Shown: positions 17,430 to 25,923, counted from the first letter of the stretch. The stretch: 64,000 bases of DNA from Cytophagales bacterium (GCA_022360015.1 JAKSDQ010000150.1:1-64000), one strand, 5' to 3'. A program made the numbers and translations. Notes: a model not told the origin generated them from the letters alone.

Positions 17430-18416
17430 CTAAACCTCCAGTAATTTTTTAAAAGTTTGTAATGCTTTACCTGAATGCAACGACTCTTTAGCTGCCTCAA
17501 TGCCCTCTTGCATGCTGACCGACATACCGCAATGAAGGGCCAGGCCTGCGTTAGCGGTGACCACCTGGTTTTGGGCTTCCGTACCTTCTCCCTGCAAAAC
17601 TTTCATGAATATCTTCGCTGATTCCTCCACCGTCTTCCCTCCCCACAAAGCTTCCCGGGGCCAGGTTTGAAACCCCAGTTCACCCGGAAAAAGCACCTTC
17701 TCATTTTCGTTTGACAACATTTTGAAAGGCCCGGTAAGTGAAACCTCATCGTATCCATCCAGCGAATGCAAAACGATGTAACGCTTATCTGTTTTCTGAT
17801 GCAGGTAGCCATACAATCTGGCCAGCTCCAGGTTAAAGACCCCTACCAATTGCTTTTTGGGAAAAGAGGGATTTACAATCGGCCCCAGCATGTTAAAGAA
17901 GGTTTTGACACCTAGTTCTTTCCTGATGGGCGCTACATTTTTCATGGCCGGATGAAATAAGGGCGCATGAAGAAAGCATATACCCGCCTTATCAAGACTC
18001 TCGAGGAGCTTGTCTTTTTCGTTAGTGAACTGATAACCGAAGTGTGCCAGCAGGTTAGAGGAACCACAAACGGAGGAAACACCGTTGTTTCCATGTTTAG
18101 CCACTTTTTGCCCGGCGCCGGCCACAATGAAGGAGGAAAGGGTTGAAATGTTAAAAGTATCCTTTCCATCACCCCCGGTGCCGCACAGGTCAATGGCCTC
18201 ATAATCATCAATTTCCAACGGAATACACAGCTCAAGCATGGCGTCCCGGAATCCCTCCAGTTCCTCTACGGTTATACTGCGCATCAGGTACACCGTCAGA
18301 AAAGCCGCCACCTGACTTCGATTATACTCGCCTTTGGCTAAGTTAATCAGTATCTGCTTCGCCTGCTGCTTATCGAGCGATTTGTATTCAAATAAATTGT
18401 TTAAAACCTCTTTCAT
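17430..18416 (-). CDS. trpD: Anthranilate phosphoribosyltransferase
   Basis: TrpD, 328 residues, transfers phosphoribose from PRPP to anthranilate. The PRPP loop appears as DLCGTGGDGKDTFNIST, the second signature as KHGNNGVSSVCGSSNLL, and LGPIVNPSFPK is the usual later motif. The leading helical segment (EVLNNLFEYKSLDKQQAKQI) is typical. The 201-base gap to trpG holds repeat sequences rather than a gene. Confidence 0.97.
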   Translation of the reverse strand: MKEVLNNLFEYKSLDKQQAKQILINLAKGEYNRSQVAAFLTVYLMRSITVEELEGFRDAMLELCIPLEIDDYEAIDLCGTGGDGKDTFNISTLSSFIVAGAGQKVAKHGNNGVSSVCGSSNLLAHFGYQFTNEKDKLLESLDKAGICFLHAPLFHPAMKNVAPIRKELGVKTFFNMLGPIVNPSFPKKQLVGVFNLELARLYGYLHQKTDKRYIVLHSLDGYDEVSLTGPFKMLSNENEKVLFPGELGFQTWPREALWGGKTVEESAKIFMKVLQGEGTEAQNQVVTANAGLALHCGMSVSMQEGIEAAKESLHSGKALQTFKKLLEV

Positions 18417-18433
18417 ATATCAAATTTCTTGAA

Positions 18434-18512
18434 GTCATAGTATGGCTTCAAGCCATGCTATGACCAGGTATAATTCAAATCACCTTTGTGCCTCCGTGCC
18501 TCTAACCTGGCG
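18434..18512. repeat. Palindrome family B copy 2 next to a half copy of family A
   Basis: GTCATAGTATGGCTT (18434-18448) and AAGCCATGCTATGAC (18450-18464) form a 15-bp stem around one base, with one G-U position. A few bases on, CACCTTTGTGCCTCCGTGCC (about 18481-18500) matches one arm of family A. Both lie in the trpG-trpD gap. A 65-codon ORF here (18458-18655) is made of repeat and trpG antiframe sequence and I do not call it a gene. Confidence 0.75.
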
Positions 18513-18617
18513 CCGACCAAAAGACCGTCCCTACCTACTATTTTCTCATCGCAACCACCTTTTATGCTGTAGCTTCTCATGTCTTTAACATAGTTCCCGA
18601 AATGTTCCACAGAAATT

Positions 18618-19193
18618 TTACAATTCCAGCCAATTTTGCATAATAGTGACACCATGTTCAGTTAATATGGATTCCGGGTGAAATTGCACACCCTTTACAT
18701 CAAATTTACGATGCGACAATGCCATAATGTTATCTTTTTCATCGACAGCGGTGATATGCAGATCCCCGTTCAAAGAATCCGGCACCACTGACCAGGAGTG
18801 ATAACGACAGGCCATGAAAGTCTTTGGCAGGCCCTTGAAAATCGGCTCGGTTTCATCAGTGACGATCGTTTTATCGGCCACACCATGCAAAACCACCGGC
18901 ATATTAAATATTGCCCCACCAAATGCTTCAGCTATGCCCTGGTGCCCCAGGCAAACACCCAGGATGGATTTGGAAGTCCCGTATTCCCTGATCAGTCCAG
19001 ACATGATACCTGCCTCCTCAGGTATACCAGGCCCCGGTGACAGCAATATTTTATCGTATCGACCTACGTTTTCCAGGGTAATTTTATCATTCCTGTAAAT
19101 ACTCATGTTACGGCTATAACCCAGTTCCCTGATAATATGAACCAGGTTGTAGGTAAATGAGTCATAATTATCTAACACTAACAGTTTCATCAT
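18618..19193 (-). CDS. trpG: Anthranilate synthase, glutamine amidotransferase component
   Basis: TrpG, 191 residues, hydrolyses glutamine to supply ammonia to TrpE. The nucleophile is Cys81 in GVCLGHQ, with the catalytic His/Glu pair in GVQFHPESIL. LDNYDSFTYNL and LLSPGPGIPEEAG are standard class I amidotransferase motifs. It follows trpE by 51 bases. A shared role in folate synthesis (PabA) is possible because no separate pabA is seen, but the operon points to tryptophan. Confidence 0.96.
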   Translation of the reverse strand: MMKLLVLDNYDSFTYNLVHIIRELGYSRNMSIYRNDKITLENVGRYDKILLSPGPGIPEEAGIMSGLIREYGTSKSILGVCLGHQGIAEAFGGAIFNMPVVLHGVADKTIVTDETEPIFKGLPKTFMACRYHSWSVVPDSLNGDLHITAVDEKDNIMALSHRKFDVKGVQFHPESILTEHGVTIMQNWLEL

Positions 19194-19244
19194 AATTTAT
19201 CTTACCGCCTTCCTTGAAATATTCGTCCTGAAAACAGATGCTTA

Positions 19245-20663
19245 TCAACCGGATATCTCTTTGGCCATATCTATTGCCTGCCTTAGGGCCCCCAGTTTAT
19301 TGTGTACCTCCTGTAATTCGCTTTTAACATCTGACTTGGCCACAATACCGGCACCGGCCTGGTAATACAATTTGTTATCTTTGCTTAAAAATGACCGGAT
19401 CATAATGGCATGATTAAAATCCCCGTTAAACCCCATAAATCCAATCGCCCCACCATAATACCCTCTCGAGGCATTTTCATACCTGTCTATCAATTGCAAA
19501 GCCATATGTTTGGGTGCCCCCGACAACGTTCCCGCGGGAAAGGTGTCAGCCACAATGCTGGCTGGCGAAATGTCTTCCTGCAGTTCACCGACCACCTTTG
19601 AAACCAAATGGATCACATGAGAATAGTACTGGATTTCTTTGAATGTTTCTACCTCCACATCCCCGCAGGCCCGGCTTAAATCATTCCGTGCCAGATCTAC
19701 CAGCATCACATGCTCTGAATTCTCTTTAGGATCATCATACAGCTTTCTCGCCAGCTCCGCATCTGCCTGGTCATTTCCTGTTCTTCTAAAAGTGCCTGCG
19801 ATGGGGTAAATAGTAGCCTTCCTGTCCTTAATCACAATCTGCGCTTCCGGCGAAGAACCGAATATCTTGTAACTCCCATAATCAAAGTAAAACAGATACG
19901 GGGAAGGGTTGATCGACCGCAGCGCCCGGTAAACATTGAATTCATCACCACTGAAAGTGGACTCAAACCGCCGGGAGAGTACTATTTGAAAGACATCTCC
20001 CCTGTGGCAATGCGCTTTACCTTTGCCGATTATCTCCAAAAACTCCTCATCGGTGTAATTGGAAACCTCGCTTCCATTGGTGATGAAGGTATATCCGGGG
20101 TAGTTTTTGTTATTGATCAAGGCAGCAATTTTGTCAATACCGCTCTCCTTCACATCACCGGCATATTGGTGCTCAAAAATATGTAATTCGTTTTTAAAAT
20201 GATCAACAGCAATGACGTATTTATACACCCGGTAAACAATCTGCGGGATTTCATCGACCCGCTCTTTTGTGTTATCCAGGTCCACCTCTTCATAGTATTG
20301 CACGGCATCGTAGGCCATGTAACCAAAAAGGCCGTTACTGATAAAGCCATAGCCATTAGTCGCTGCCTGAAAGGCCTTGTTAAATTCGTCCAACCGGTTA
20401 ATAACTTCATGTCTGTTTTCAATAGGCATGGAAATTACCTTTTCATCAGGAAAATCCATCTTTAGGTGTTGCTTGCTCACCTCAAAACTGGCGATAGGCT
20501 CACAGCAGATATAGGAAAAGCTGTTTTCATTACCGTGGTAATCAGAACTTTCAAGTAAAATCGGGTTAAGATACTTATCGCGCAACTTAAGATAGATACT
20601 CACCGGCGTGATGGTATCTGCGAGGAAGTTTTTGTGCCTGGTATTTAACGGATATGGTTTCAA
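19245..20663 (-). CDS. trpE: Anthranilate synthase component I
   Basis: TrpE, 472 residues, makes anthranilate from chorismate and ammonia. The N-terminal ILLESSDYHG carries the LLES motif that binds tryptophan for feedback inhibition. The chorismate domain shows FQIVLSRRFE, PSPYLFYFDYG, GSSPEAQ, PIAGTFRRTGND, the metal site EHVMLVDLARND and the end motif AGTLSGAPK. First gene of the trp operon. A Trp-rich leader peptide and terminator lie directly upstream, so both enzyme and gene appear Trp-controlled. Confidence 0.97.
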   Translation of the reverse strand: MKPYPLNTRHKNFLADTITPVSIYLKLRDKYLNPILLESSDYHGNENSFSYICCEPIASFEVSKQHLKMDFPDEKVISMPIENRHEVINRLDEFNKAFQAATNGYGFISNGLFGYMAYDAVQYYEEVDLDNTKERVDEIPQIVYRVYKYVIAVDHFKNELHIFEHQYAGDVKESGIDKIAALINNKNYPGYTFITNGSEVSNYTDEEFLEIIGKGKAHCHRGDVFQIVLSRRFESTFSGDEFNVYRALRSINPSPYLFYFDYGSYKIFGSSPEAQIVIKDRKATIYPIAGTFRRTGNDQADAELARKLYDDPKENSEHVMLVDLARNDLSRACGDVEVETFKEIQYYSHVIHLVSKVVGELQEDISPASIVADTFPAGTLSGAPKHMALQLIDRYENASRGYYGGAIGFMGFNGDFNHAIMIRSFLSKDNKLYYQAGAGIVAKSDVKSELQEVHNKLGALRQAIDMAKEISG

Positions 20664-20683
20664 GGTTTACTCATTTTTACTGC

Positions 20684-20715
20684 CAAAAAAAAAGCTCACT
20701 GTGAACAGCGAGCTT
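20684..20715 (-). terminator. Attenuator terminator before trpE
   Basis: On the minus strand AAGCTCGCTG pairs with CAGTGAGCTT around TTCA (20715-20692; one internal G-U/mismatch), followed by a run of nine T. It starts 26 bases past the leader stop and ends about 20 bases before trpE. The leader has CACTTT and AAAGTG that can pair with each other (pause hairpin), and AAAGTG or AGCTT downstream could pair with CACTT/AAGCT at the base of the terminator (antiterminator). Confidence 0.88.
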
Positions 20716-20741
20716 AAGTGATATTTTTAATTACTATAAAG

Positions 20742-20816
20742 CTATCTTATCCACTTTACCGACCATTCAGCAAAGTGCCACCACCAATAACTTTTTTGTA
20801 ATGTTAAATCTTGCAT
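20742..20816 (-). CDS. trpL: Trp leader peptide (trp attenuator)
   Basis: A 24-codon ORF from ATG 20816 to TAG 20744-20742 encodes KSYWWWHFAEWSVKWIR at its end: three consecutive Trp codons and two more, 5 of 24. Random occurrence in AT-rich intergenic DNA is very unlikely. The strong terminator between it and trpE gives the layout of the enterobacterial trpL attenuator: scarce charged tRNA-Trp would stall ribosomes at the TGG run and allow readthrough. The ATG is 8 bases after a likely -7 box, so the transcript would begin almost at the start codon. No sequence similarity to E. coli TrpL is claimed. Confidence 0.88.
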   Translation of the reverse strand: MQDLTLQKSYWWWHFAEWSVKWIR

Positions 20817-20824
20817 CTTGAATG

Positions 20825-20854
20825 CAATAATAATCAACCATTTTTAATTACCAA
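20825..20854 (-). promoter_or_regulatory. Likely trp operon promoter
   Basis: On the minus strand TTG (20854-20852, in TTTTTGG) is followed 19 bases later by TATTATTG (20832-20825), which differs from TAnnTTTG at one place. The predicted start lies within a few bases of the leader ATG at 20816. The one mismatch makes this weaker than the other two leader promoters. Confidence 0.45.
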
Positions 20855-20918
20855 AAACTTCTCCATTGTTTTTTAAGATAATTCTCAGATAACAAGCCAT
20901 TCATATAGCTGTTAGCTT

Positions 20919-20926
20919 TATATTTG
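20919..20926 (+). promoter_or_regulatory. Possible -7 box for glycogen synthase
   Basis: TATATTTG matches the Bacteroidota -7 box exactly and would give a leader of about 66 bases for the gene at 20997. No good TTG is seen 18-21 bases upstream, so the call is tentative. The 333-base trpE/glycogen synthase gap is otherwise filled by the trp leader region. Confidence 0.35.
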
Positions 20927-20996
20927 TGGCCAAAATCAATGTTTATTTACGAATGTTTATTAAATTAAAGACATATAAATTTCTAATCCCTGCTTA

Positions 20997-22853
20997 ATGA
21001 CACCTACTACCCTAAATGCAAACCGGAAAGTAAACAAAAGAAAACAAAGCGGTCACAACGCCGAGGATTGTTACCTGATGGAGGCCGCATGGGAGGTTTG
21101 CCATCAGGTAGGGGGTATTTATACCGTTATCAAAACCAAGACCAAAGAAATCTCAGATATATGGAATGAAAATTATTGTCTGGTCGGTCCTTATTTCAAA
21201 TACCATGCTGAGGCTGAATTTGAACCGCTGAAGGATATGAATACCCCTTATGGCCGTGTTGTTAAAAAACTGCAAAGGATAGGTGTCGATGCACATTACG
21301 GCAAGTGGTTAATTGCAGGAAGGCCTCAGGCTATCTTACTGAATCCGGCAATTAAAGGAGAATGGCTGGAGGCTGAAAAATACAGGTTATGGGAGAAATA
21401 CCGAATTGAAAGCCATCATGGTGACAGGCTGCTCAATGAAGTGATAGCGTTTGGTTACTTGTTACGTTTACTGGCACACGAATTTTGTCAAAGTCAAAAA
21501 AAAACAAAACGACCGGTGCTCTGGCACGTTCATGAATGGATGAGTGCTACGACATTGCCCGATATCCGGGAAGAAAACCCCAATGTTAAAACCATATTCA
21601 CAACACATGCTACCATGCTAGGGCGGTATATTTCGGGTAACAATGATCAGTTTTATGAGCAGATCAAAAACTTTAACTGGCTTGAAGAAGCCAAAAAATA
21701 CGCCATTGAACCACAGGCACGGATAGAAAGAAACGCAGCCAATACGGCCAACATCTGTACCACAGTCAGTGAAATTACCGCCAAGGAATGTCAGTACTTT
21801 TTGGGTAGAAAGCCGGAAATAATCCTTCCTAATGGTCTAAATATTGAAAGATTCTCTATTCTTCATGAAGTGCAAAACATTCATCAGCAGTTTAAGGAGG
21901 AAATCCACGAATTTGTAATGGCCCATTTCTTTCAACATTATACATTTGACCTGGACAACACCCTTTATTTCTTCACCTCAGGGCGTTACGAATATCATAA
22001 CAAGGGGTTTGACCTGACACTCGAGGCGCTGAGCAAGCTCAACAAAAAGTTGATAGAAGAAGACTTCGACAAAAACGTTGTGATGTTTTTTATCACAAAA
22101 AAACCATGTAATCATATCAGGCCCCAGGCGCTGGAGTCAATGGGTATTTTAAGGGAGGTGCGACAAACCTGTGAGAAAATTGAGAAAGAGATCGGTGATA
22201 AACTCTTTTATAAAACAGTAGCCAATGAAAACCAAAAACTTCCGGAGATCAACGACCTGGTGGAAGATTACTGGAAGTTAAGACTAAGAAGAACTTTACA
22301 ATCCTGGAAAAAGGAGTCCTTACCCTTACTGTCGACACACCAGTTGATTAATGAAGAAAACGATGAGATCCTCAACTTCTTGAAGTCCAGAAACCTGAAC
22401 AACAAGAAGAAAGACAAAGTCAAAATCGTCTATCATCCGGATTTTATTTCTCCGATGAATCCACTTTTCGGTATGGAATACGGACAATTTGTGCGGGGAT
22501 GTCACCTCGGCATATTTCCCAGTTTTTATGAACCCTGGGGCTATACACCCCTGGAATGCCTGGCCAGCGGGGTACCTGCCATTACCAGCGACCTGACAGG
22601 CTTTGGCGATTACGTATTGAAATATATCCCGGAACACCTCGAGGCTGGCATTTATGTGGTCAACAGAAAAGGCGAAAGCTTTTCCAGCATTGCAAGCCAG
22701 CTTGCCAACTTCCTGTTTTCTTTTGTGATGAAGGGAAGAAGGGACAGAATCAATATGCGGAACCGGTCAGAAGATGTTTCGGAGAAATTTGACTGGAAAA
22801 CATTTGCCAATAACTACTACAAGGCATACAGCAGGGCACTGCTGCAGGAATAA
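20997..22853 (+). CDS. Glycogen synthase, GT3 (eukaryote-like) family
   Basis: The 618-residue protein resembles fungal/animal glycogen synthase (GT3) rather than bacterial GlgA. MEAAWEVCHQVGGIYTVI carries the N-terminal glucosyl-donor loop. LWHVHEWMSATTLP, TTHATMLGRY and the GRYEYHNKGFDLTLEAL region are GT3-type. The C-terminal SFYEPWGYTPLECLASGVP has the E-x7-E acceptor/donor motif and TSDLTGFGDY follows. It should extend alpha-1,4-glucan from a nucleotide sugar, probably UDP-glucose. The regulatory phosphorylation tails of the eukaryotic enzymes are absent. GT3 synthases are known in Bacteroidota. It is divergent from the trp operon and has no glycogen-branching partner nearby. Confidence 0.92.
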   Translation: MTPTTLNANRKVNKRKQSGHNAEDCYLMEAAWEVCHQVGGIYTVIKTKTKEISDIWNENYCLVGPYFKYHAEAEFEPLKDMNTPYGRVVKKLQRIGVDAHYGKWLIAGRPQAILLNPAIKGEWLEAEKYRLWEKYRIESHHGDRLLNEVIAFGYLLRLLAHEFCQSQKKTKRPVLWHVHEWMSATTLPDIREENPNVKTIFTTHATMLGRYISGNNDQFYEQIKNFNWLEEAKKYAIEPQARIERNAANTANICTTVSEITAKECQYFLGRKPEIILPNGLNIERFSILHEVQNIHQQFKEEIHEFVMAHFFQHYTFDLDNTLYFFTSGRYEYHNKGFDLTLEALSKLNKKLIEEDFDKNVVMFFITKKPCNHIRPQALESMGILREVRQTCEKIEKEIGDKLFYKTVANENQKLPEINDLVEDYWKLRLRRTLQSWKKESLPLLSTHQLINEENDEILNFLKSRNLNNKKKDKVKIVYHPDFISPMNPLFGMEYGQFVRGCHLGIFPSFYEPWGYTPLECLASGVPAITSDLTGFGDYVLKYIPEHLEAGIYVVNRKGESFSSIASQLANFLFSFVMKGRRDRINMRNRSEDVSEKFDWKTFANNYYKAYSRALLQE

Positions 22854-22870
22854 CCATTCATCAAGGCCAC

Positions 22871-23713
22871 TTACCTGCTATTTAAGTCGATATAATCCCT
22901 TTCAAACTCATTGAATAAAGCTTCAAGGTGCTTTGTGGTCTTTCCGGGCCGGCCATCGCCGATCGTTGACCCGTCAATGTCAATCACTGGCATGAGCCTT
23001 TTTGTGCTGCTTGTAATGAAAGCTTCATCGGCCTTAAAGATTTCGCTGAGTTCCACACGCCTTTCCTCTACCGGATAATGTTTTTTTGCCAGCTCTAAAG
23101 TCTTTCCACGGGTAATGCCCATCAGAATATTGTCCCCGGGTGTAATAACTTTGCCGTCTTTTACTATAAAAAAGTTGCTTCTTGAAACCTCGGAAATGCA
23201 TGTTCCATCATGATACAGAACATCAATGGCCCCCAACGCTTTGCACCTGGGCGCCATCATCAGTGCTGTTAAATAATTAGTACTTTTTACATGTGGAAAT
23301 TCCCGGACATGTCGATGGGTAATCAGTTTCACACCATTTTCAAAGTATTCAGGATTTGGCGGGATAAACTCGTCCACCAAAATAATAAAATTAGGGTCAC
23401 CCGGATCAAAACCATTGTCGGAAAAACCTCCCGTCATTACCAACTTAATGCCTGATTCGGTAAAACCATTTAATGCGATCAGTCGATGCACTTCCTCTAC
23501 AATACGATCACTTTGGTAGGGGTGGCTGAAATTAAACCCTTTGGCTGAACGTATGAATCTGGCGATATAGTCCTCAATGAAAACAGGCTTTCCCCGGCAG
23601 GTTCTGAAGAAGTCAAAAATGCCTACTCCCCTTAGAATGCCCAGGTCCGAAATATGCAGCTTTGTATCGGCAGCAGGCAGGATTTCCCCATTTAAAAAAT
23701 AAAACTTGTTCAT
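22871..23713 (-). CDS. Class IV aminotransferase (branched-chain / D-amino acid / ADC lyase type)
   Basis: The 280-residue fold-type IV PLP enzyme has the family layout: NGEILPAADTKLHISDLGILRG at the start, the R of the EDYIARFIRSA helix, the PLP lysine in HVKSTNYL, and the phosphate-binding EVSRSNFFIVKDG and GITRGKTLELA. Members act as branched-chain aminotransferases, D-amino acid transaminases or aminodeoxychorismate lyases; the sequence alone does not settle which. A small gene for ribosomal protein THX starts 41 bases upstream on the same strand. Confidence 0.88.
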   Translation of the reverse strand: MNKFYFLNGEILPAADTKLHISDLGILRGVGIFDFFRTCRGKPVFIEDYIARFIRSAKGFNFSHPYQSDRIVEEVHRLIALNGFTESGIKLVMTGGFSDNGFDPGDPNFIILVDEFIPPNPEYFENGVKLITHRHVREFPHVKSTNYLTALMMAPRCKALGAIDVLYHDGTCISEVSRSNFFIVKDGKVITPGDNILMGITRGKTLELAKKHYPVEERRVELSEIFKADEAFITSSTKRLMPVIDIDGSTIGDGRPGKTTKHLEALFNEFERDYIDLNSR

Positions 23714-23754
23714 AGGTCCCGGGATAAGCCCTTTAGATAATGTTTTATTTAACT

Positions 23755-23886
23755 TTATTGTTTCTTGTCACTATTTTCGTTTCCCTTTTGTTCGCCACCG
23801 GAGGTTTTTTTCTTGCGGGGCCTTCTTACACCGAAGCTGCCTTTCACAATTTTGCCTCTTTTGGTCTTTTTGTCACCTTTACCCAT
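23755..23886 (-). CDS. thx: 30S ribosomal protein THX
   Basis: A 43-codon ORF, too short for most ORF cut-offs, starts MGKGDKKTKRGKIVKGSFG and continues RRPRKKK, the signature of the small bacterial THX protein (the S31 family), which sits in the head of the 30S subunit between rRNA helices. Nearly a third of its residues are Lys or Arg. The start ATG at 23886-23884 has a promoter-like sequence 26-57 bases upstream, and the class IV aminotransferase gene follows by 41 bases. Plus-strand ORFs overlapping it (23706-23934) are shadows. Confidence 0.9.
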   Translation of the reverse strand: MGKGDKKTKRGKIVKGSFGVRRPRKKKTSGGEQKGNENSDKKQ

Positions 23887-23911
23887 AATTATCTTTTTGA
23901 TTATTGTAGGC

Positions 23912-23943
23912 CAAATATCAAAATTGTGATATAAAAATCAAAA
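23912..23943 (-). promoter_or_regulatory. Candidate promoter for thx and the aminotransferase
   Basis: On the minus strand TTTTG (23943-23939) and GATATTTG (23919-23912) are 19 bases apart; the second differs from TAnnTTTG at one base. This would give a leader of roughly 20 bases before the THX start codon. Confidence 0.35.
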
Positions 23944-24013
23944 TAGGATTTATTAAAGAACAGAAAAAAGAACTATTTTAGGGTTTCCCGGTTTAATGAA
24001 TAAAGTTAAGATT

Positions 24014-24472
24014 ATGGCACAAGCAAACCTTGAACTGATCTCTGCTATCCGAAGGGCCGCCAGGGCAATCCGGCGAGGCACACAGTACCAATGGGGACAC
24101 ATGGGCTCCTGTAATTGTGGTCACCTGGCCCAGGAAATAACAAAGCTTTCAAAAGCCGAAATCCATGAGTATGCCATGCGAAAATACGGTGACTGGACTG
24201 AGCAAAGCATGGATTATTGCGTCAATAGTGGCCAGCCCCTCGACCTCGTTATCAGCCAGATGCTGGAAGCCGGTCTGGATATTCAGGATCTCGGACATCT
24301 CGAAAAATTGTCAGACCCCCTTGTTTTAAAAAAAATAACGCCCTCAAAACGTCATCTCAGACATAATGTAAGGGATAATGTGGTCTTGTACATGCAAACC
24401 TGGGCGGATTTACTTGAAGAAAGTTTAACTGAAAAAATCCAATTACCTTCCCTGCAGGAAGAAAAGGTCTAG
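24014..24472 (+). CDS. Conserved-looking hypothetical protein with a Cys cluster
   Basis: I recognise this only as a hypothetical protein; it seems to occur in other Bacteroidota, but no function is known to me. The 152-residue product has a basic helix (SAIRRAARAIRRG) and then WGHMGSCNCGHLAQEI, with two Cys, two His and a further Cys (DYCVN), which could bind a metal. The rest is predicted helical with no signal peptide or membrane segment, so it is likely cytoplasmic. The start is uncertain: ATG 24014 begins the conserved-looking part, and ATG 23996 adds 6 residues. It is convergent with aceA. Confidence 0.7.
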   Translation: MAQANLELISAIRRAARAIRRGTQYQWGHMGSCNCGHLAQEITKLSKAEIHEYAMRKYGDWTEQSMDYCVNSGQPLDLVISQMLEAGLDIQDLGHLEKLSDPLVLKKITPSKRHLRHNVRDNVVLYMQTWADLLEESLTEKIQLPSLQEEKV

Positions 24473-24517
24473 CGGCAGCAACCTCAGAGGCCACCGCCGC
24501 CTTTATTCAATTACAGA

Positions 24518-25798
24518 CTATGCAAACTGTTCTTTTTCAGTAGAACCCTCCAACGCAGTGGTTGAAGCAGCTCCGTTGGTTATGGTGTTTTGAATCGCGT
24601 CAAAATATCCGGTACCTACGAATGATTGATGTTTCACTGCCTTAAAACCGTTTTTTTGGTGGACAAATTCCCGTTCCTGCAATTCGGAGTACCCGGCCAT
24701 TCCCCTTTTTCTGTAGGCAGTGGCCAGTTCAAACATACTGGTATTGAGGGCATGAAATCCTGCCAAAGTGATAAACTGAAATTTATAGCCCATTTCAGCC
24801 AGTTCCTCTCTGAAAATTTCCATTTGCGCTACGGTGAGGTGTTTGGCCCAATTAAAGGATGGAGAACAATTATAGGCCAGCATTTTATCAGGATATTTTT
24901 CATGAACCGCACTGGCAAACTCCCTGGCGTAGCCGAGGTCGGGGTTAGAGGTCTCCATCCAGATTAAATCGGCAAAAGGGGCGTATGCAATGGCCCTGTC
25001 GATACCCTGCTCAATCCCGTTTCTCACATGGAAAAATCCTTCACTGCTCCTGGGCTTCTCCTTAATAAACCTGTGGTCTCTGGGGTCGACATCCGAGGTA
25101 ATCAAATTGGCTGCGTCGGCGTCTGTTCTGGCGATCAACAGGGTAGGCACCCTGAGTACATCGGCAGCTAACCTGGCCGCAACCAGCTTATTGATAGCTT
25201 CTTGTGTAGGCACCAATACTTTGCCACCTAAATGTCCACATTTTTTAGCAGATGAAAGCTGATCTTCAAAATGAACGCCCGCGGCACCGGCCTCGATCAT
25301 CATTTTCATTAACTCGAAAGCATTTAAGTTCCCCCCAAATCCGGCTTCCGCATCGGCGACGATAGGTACCATCCAGTGAATATCTGCCTCTTCATTCAAT
25401 GCCTGGATTTGGTCGGCCCTTAACAAAGCGTTGTTAATTCTTCGCACCACATTAGGCACACTGTCGGCCGGGTACAGGCTTTGGTCAGGATACATGTTAC
25501 CGCTTAAATTGGCATCTGCGGCAACCTGCCAGCCGCTGAGGTAGATAGCATTCAGGCCCGCCTGTACCTCCTGCACCGCCTGGTTACCGGTCAGGGCTCC
25601 AAGCCCTGCCACAAAGGGTTCTTTTTTTAACAATTCCCACAATCTTTTGGCACCGTTTTCTGCCAGGGTATAGGCAATATCCACTGTGCCTTGAAGTTTC
25701 ACGACATCCCATGCCGAGTACGGCCTTTCAATGCCTTTCCATCTTGGATTATGGTGCCAATCGCCGATGATTTTATTAACTTTCTCTTGTCTTGTCAT
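24518..25798 (-). CDS. aceA: Isocitrate lyase
   Basis: This 426-residue enzyme splits isocitrate to glyoxylate and succinate, the first glyoxylate-shunt step needed for growth on acetate or fatty acids. The active-site loop [14 protein letters not shown] holds the catalytic Cys and His; [14 protein letters not shown] is the metal site and [10 protein letters not shown] the substrate-binding stretch. Malate synthase is not in the window. The gene is divergent from a RamB-like regulator, with a cluster of TTCGC/GCGAA sites between, which suggests direct local control. Confidence 0.97.
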   Translation of the reverse strand: MTRQEKVNKIIGDWHHNPRWKGIERPYSAWDVVKLQGTVDIAYTLAENGAKRLWELLKKEPFVAGLGALTGNQAVQEVQAGLNAIYLSGWQVAADANLSGNMYPDQSLYPADSVPNVVRRINNALLRADQIQALNEEADIHWMVPIVADAEAGFGGNLNAFELMKMMIEAGAAGVHFEDQLSSAKKCGHLGGKVLVPTQEAINKLVAARLAADVLRVPTLLIARTDADAANLITSDVDPRDHRFIKEKPRSSEGFFHVRNGIEQGIDRAIAYAPFADLIWMETSNPDLGYAREFASAVHEKYPDKMLAYNCSPSFNWAKHLTVAQMEIFREELAEMGYKFQFITLAGFHALNTSMFELATAYRKRGMAGYSELQEREFVHQKNGFKAVKHQSFVGTGYFDAIQNTITNGAASTTALEGSTEKEQFA

Positions 25799-25843
25799 GG
25801 TATTAAAATTTTGTTTCGAAGTACAGACACAAAATTAATATTA

Positions 25844-25923
25844 GCGAAAAAAATAAAAAAGCGAATTTTCGCTGTTCATATTTTTTCGCTATTTTTATGT
25901 TTTCGCGAAAAAATCATTTTCGC
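25844..25923. promoter_or_regulatory. Operator array between aceA and its divergent regulator
   Basis: Within 80 bases there are seven GCGAA or TTCGC half-sites: GCGAAAA at 25844, the palindrome GCGAATTTTCGC at 25861-25872, TTTTTTCGC at 25881-25889, the palindrome TTTTCGCGAAAA around 25900-25911, and TTTTCGC at 25917-25923. The array spans most of the gap between the two start codons (25798 and 25957). A helix-turn-helix regulator is encoded on one side, so autoregulation and aceA control are likely. Confidence 0.7.

Noticed and set aside
18458-18655. 65-codon minus-strand ORF at the trpG-trpD gap
   Set aside because: It is made of the end of trpG in another frame and family A/B repeat sequence, with no recognisable domain.
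23706-23934. Two plus-strand ORFs with hydrophobic residues
   Set aside because: They are the reverse complement of the Lys/Arg-rich thx gene, which explains the apparent hydrophobicity.
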